7,134 nt of DNA from an uncultured Bacteroidales bacterium (GTDB lineage Bacteria > Bacteroidota > Bacteroidia > Bacteroidales > Paludibacteraceae), in the NCBI GenBank assembly GCA_937910305.1, contig CALEPS010000040.1, forward strand, positions 1 to 7,134, given 5' to 3'. Shown here one piece after another: positions 5,338 to 7,134 of the stretch; the first letter of the stretch is position 1; each line of letters begins with the position of its first letter. Under the pieces are notes generated by a model. The model made no database searches. It was not told the origin of the DNA and saw only the letters and a list, made by a program, of their open reading frames with translations. A program made the translations under genes and the position numbers.

Positions 5338-6513
5338 ATGAATATCGTTGATCGTTTTCTGAAATACGTGTCGTTCTGCACGACAAGTGACGAGAACACC
5401 GGCATGACTCCATCCACCCCCGGGCAGATGGAGTTTGCCCGGTATCTGGCTGAGGAACTGAAAAGCATCGGTATGACCGATGTTTCGCTCGATTCCAACG
5501 GATATATCATGGCTACATTGGAGAGCAATCAGCCGTCTGAAGTCAGCAGTCAGGTACCCGTGATCGGTTTCATCGCGCATATGGACACGTCTCCTGACGC
5601 AAGCGGACGGAATGTGAAGGCAAGTATCGTCAAAGCCGAAGAGCGCGATTACATCGACCCGCGTTACGCCGGTCAGGACGTGATTGTAACCGACACGACC
5701 ACCCTTTTGGGTGCCGACGACAAAGCCGGTATAGCAGAGATTGTGACCGCCATGGAGTACCTGATCCAGCATCCCGAGATCAAACACGGCAAGGTGCGCA
5801 TCGGTTTCACGCCGGACGAAGAGATCGGCTGCGGTGCAGACCATTTTGACGTGAAGAAATTCGGAGCGGAGTTCGCTTACACCATGGACGGCGGTGCTGT
5901 TGGCGAGTTGGAGTACGAGAACTTCAACGCCGCGGCATGTAAGATTCATGTGCATGGACTGAACGTCCATCCGGGCACGGCGTATCACAAGATGCGCAAC
6001 TCCATGCGTATCGCCTACCAGATAGCGGTGATGCTGCCGCGATTCCAGACACCGGAGCACACGCAGGGATACGAAGGGTTCTATCACCTGATAGGCATGA
6101 ACGGCACCGTGGAAGAAACCACATTGAGCTATATCATCCGCGACCATGACCGCACGCAGTTTGAATACCGCAAGCGGGAGTTGGAGCACCTGGTGCGCAA
6201 GATCAACACCGAATACGGCGAGGGCACGGCGGAAATCGAGATTCGCGACCAGTATTACAACATGCGCGAGAAGATCGAACCCGTGATGTACATCATTGAC
6301 CTGGCAAAAGAGGCGATGGAATCGGTAGGATTGACACCTGTTGTCAAACCCATCCGCGGCGGCACGGACGGTGCACGCCTTTCCTTCGAAGGACTGCCCT
6401 GCCCCAACATCTTCGCCGGAGGAGAGAATTTCCATAGCCGATACGAATATCTGCCGATTCCATCGATGGAAAAAGCAATGGAAGTAATCTTGCAAATTAT
6501 TCAAAAAGCATAA
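5338..6513 (+). CDS. pepT: Peptidase T (tripeptide aminopeptidase)
   Basis: A 391-residue M20-family zinc aminopeptidase that removes the N-terminal residue from tripeptides in the cytoplasm, the last step of peptide use. All key residues are visible: H81 and D83 in AHMDTSPD, bridging D127 in LLGADDKAG, catalytic/metal E161-E162 in TPDEEIG, D184 in YTMDGG and H366 in GGENFHSRYEY. The dimerisation (lid) domain lies between about 190 and 310, including NVHPGTAYHKMRN. It is slightly shorter than E. coli PepT (408). The segment from about 92 to 122, before TTLLGADDK, appears compressed relative to family members as I remember them. A 21-bp heptamer repeat encodes residues 66-73, just before strand VPVIGF. 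The ATG at 5338 has an AGGAG at 7 nt and begins MNIVDRFLKYVSF, the normal family start. All 19 arginines use CGN codons. Confidence 0.97.
   Translation: MNIVDRFLKYVSFCTTSDENTGMTPSTPGQMEFARYLAEELKSIGMTDVSLDSNGYIMATLESNQPSEVSSQVPVIGFIAHMDTSPDASGRNVKASIVKAEERDYIDPRYAGQDVIVTDTTTLLGADDKAGIAEIVTAMEYLIQHPEIKHGKVRIGFTPDEEIGCGADHFDVKKFGAEFAYTMDGGAVGELEYENFNAAACKIHVHGLNVHPGTAYHKMRNSMRIAYQIAVMLPRFQTPEHTQGYEGFYHLIGMNGTVEETTLSYIIRDHDRTQFEYRKRELEHLVRKINTEYGEGTAEIEIRDQYYNMREKIEPVMYIIDLAKEAMESVGLTPVVKPIRGGTDGARLSFEGLPCPNIFAGGENFHSRYEYLPIPSMEKAMEVILQIIQKA
5535..5555 (+). repeat. Three-unit TCAG-type heptamer repeat inside pepT
   Basis: GTCTGAA, GTCAGCA and GTCAGGT follow one another at 5535, 5542 and 5549. 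The 21 bp encode PSEVSSQV (residues 66-73) in a surface loop before VPVIGFIAHMD, where other PepT proteins, as far as I recall, have a shorter linker. Because 21 is a multiple of three, the frame is kept. Confidence 0.7.
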
Positions 6514-6515
6514 AA

Positions 6516-7134
6516 ATGAATATTTTTGAATTTACAGGTCAAATTGCAGTACCTGTTTTAGCACTTATCGTTTCAGGAATATCTTTCTATCTTACTAATC
6601 GAATGAATAAAAAGGTTAATAAGAAAGATTATGAAATATCTGAAAATCTAAAATATGAAATAATGAAGCTCATTGCTGCATTAAGATCAATGGATGCAAA
6701 AGCTGTTCTAGCGCCACACTTTAAACAAGCAATGGATTACAAGCAAGAAATTGACATCCTTTCTGAATTACAGACTAGTCCTGGATATTTATTATTCCTT
6801 CATTCTGTTGCAAGTGATGATGATCGCATGATGCTTGATCTCACGATGAAAATGCTTGTAATTAATGGGAATGCTATGAATCGACAGGACATTAGAATCT
6901 CAGCTAATAGAATTTTGGATTTCATAAAAAACAAAACTAATTTTAGAGACACTTTAGATGTTGATGTCATAGCTTTGTTAGATGATCTTTGCGACATGAG
7001 AGGGACTGCTCCTGAATTTGGCAAAAGCACAGCAGAACAAGACAACGTGAAACTTAAAGATTTCTTTGAATATCTTATAGAAGAAGGAAATACCGACCCC
7101 GATGTATTATTATTCTATAGTATTTTTGTCGAAG
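6516..7134 (+). CDS. Membrane-anchored protein of unknown function, AT-rich and probably acquired (partial, open at right edge)
   Basis: The frame runs from ATG 6516 without a stop to the window end (206 codons). The protein begins MNIFEFTGQ and has one hydrophobic helix at about 9-27 (IAVPVLALIVSGISFYL). This is followed by R29, K32, K33, K36 and K37, which predicts a short outside N-terminus and a cytoplasmic remainder. Residues 38-206 are charged and mostly helical in character, with DDD at 99-101 and no motif I can name. GC over 6541-7134 is 196 of 594 (33%), against about 53-58% in sampled pepT lines. Five of eight arginines are AGA; pepT has none. The start lies 2 nt after the pepT stop, with no clear promoter of its own. 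A start at M30 would lose the helix, so 6516 is preferred. The single-helix-plus-cytosolic-domain plan is seen in some defence and signalling proteins, but nothing here proves that role. Confidence 0.8.
   Translation, partial: MNIFEFTGQIAVPVLALIVSGISFYLTNRMNKKVNKKDYEISENLKYEIMKLIAALRSMDAKAVLAPHFKQAMDYKQEIDILSELQTSPGYLLFLHSVASDDDRMMLDLTMKMLVINGNAMNRQDIRISANRILDFIKNKTNFRDTLDVDVIALLDDLCDMRGTAPEFGKSTAEQDNVKLKDFFEYLIEEGNTDPDVLLFYSIFVE

Noticed and set aside
5284..6504. A 406-codon minus-strand open frame antisense to pepT
   Set aside because: It mirrors pepT, which has every catalytic residue and a normal start. The antisense translation is rich in His, Cys and Arg without any domain, as expected of a shadow of GC-rich coding sequence.
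6521..6528. TATTTTTG, a match to the -7 promoter element just inside the last gene
   Set aside because: No TTG/TTTG box lies 19-21 bp upstream (the nearest, at 6490-6492, is 28 bp away). Using it would force a start at M30 and lose the membrane helix; such matches are common in AT-rich DNA.

Overview
The window looks like a Bacteroidota (probably Bacteroidales) chromosome. Both leftward and rightward genes in the centre are preceded by close matches to the Bacteroidota promoter pattern (a TTG/TTTG box, about 20 bp, then TAnnTTTG). Shine-Dalgarno sequences are mostly weak or absent. The gene families also fit: an AddA/AddB-like helicase-nuclease pair, peptidase T and a small lipoprotein. Hand-counted lines of the core genes run at about 53-58% GC.

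Layout. Leftward from about 3.5 kb: a complete RecB/AddA-like UvrD helicase with a C-terminal PD-(D/E)XK nuclease (237-3467), overlapping by 11 bp the start of an AddB-like partner that runs off the left edge (1-247). Together they probably form a double-strand-break end-processing helicase-nuclease. A 294-bp divergent intergenic region (3468-3761) holds two promoters facing outward, a UUCG-capped hairpin, a degenerate heptamer repeat array and two palindromes. Rightward follow a GhrB-like D-2-hydroxyacid dehydrogenase (3762-4715), a small unclassified lipoprotein (4758-5297) and peptidase T (5338-6513). They are spaced about 40 bp apart and could form one transcription unit. Two nucleotides after the pepT stop begins a compositionally foreign gene (6516 to the right edge, 33% GC, AGA arginine codons) for a protein with one N-terminal membrane helix. 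It is still open at the window end.

The most unusual pattern is not a gene. Degenerate tandem repeats with a 7-bp period occur in six places: twelve units inside the helicase gene, a TCAG-type family inside three consecutive genes (dehydrogenase, lipoprotein, pepT), and AT-rich versions in two intergenic gaps. They differ in sequence but share the 7-bp period, and where they lie in genes they are read through in frame at tolerant positions. This suggests one heptamer-generating process acting across the locus. A second repeat-like element, a CCTCCCC/GGGGAGG hairpin, sits directly over the pepT ribosome-binding region. The other candidate for new biology is the foreign membrane-anchored gene at the right edge, which may open an acquired island. 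No tRNA, rRNA, CRISPR array, transposase or integrase was seen.
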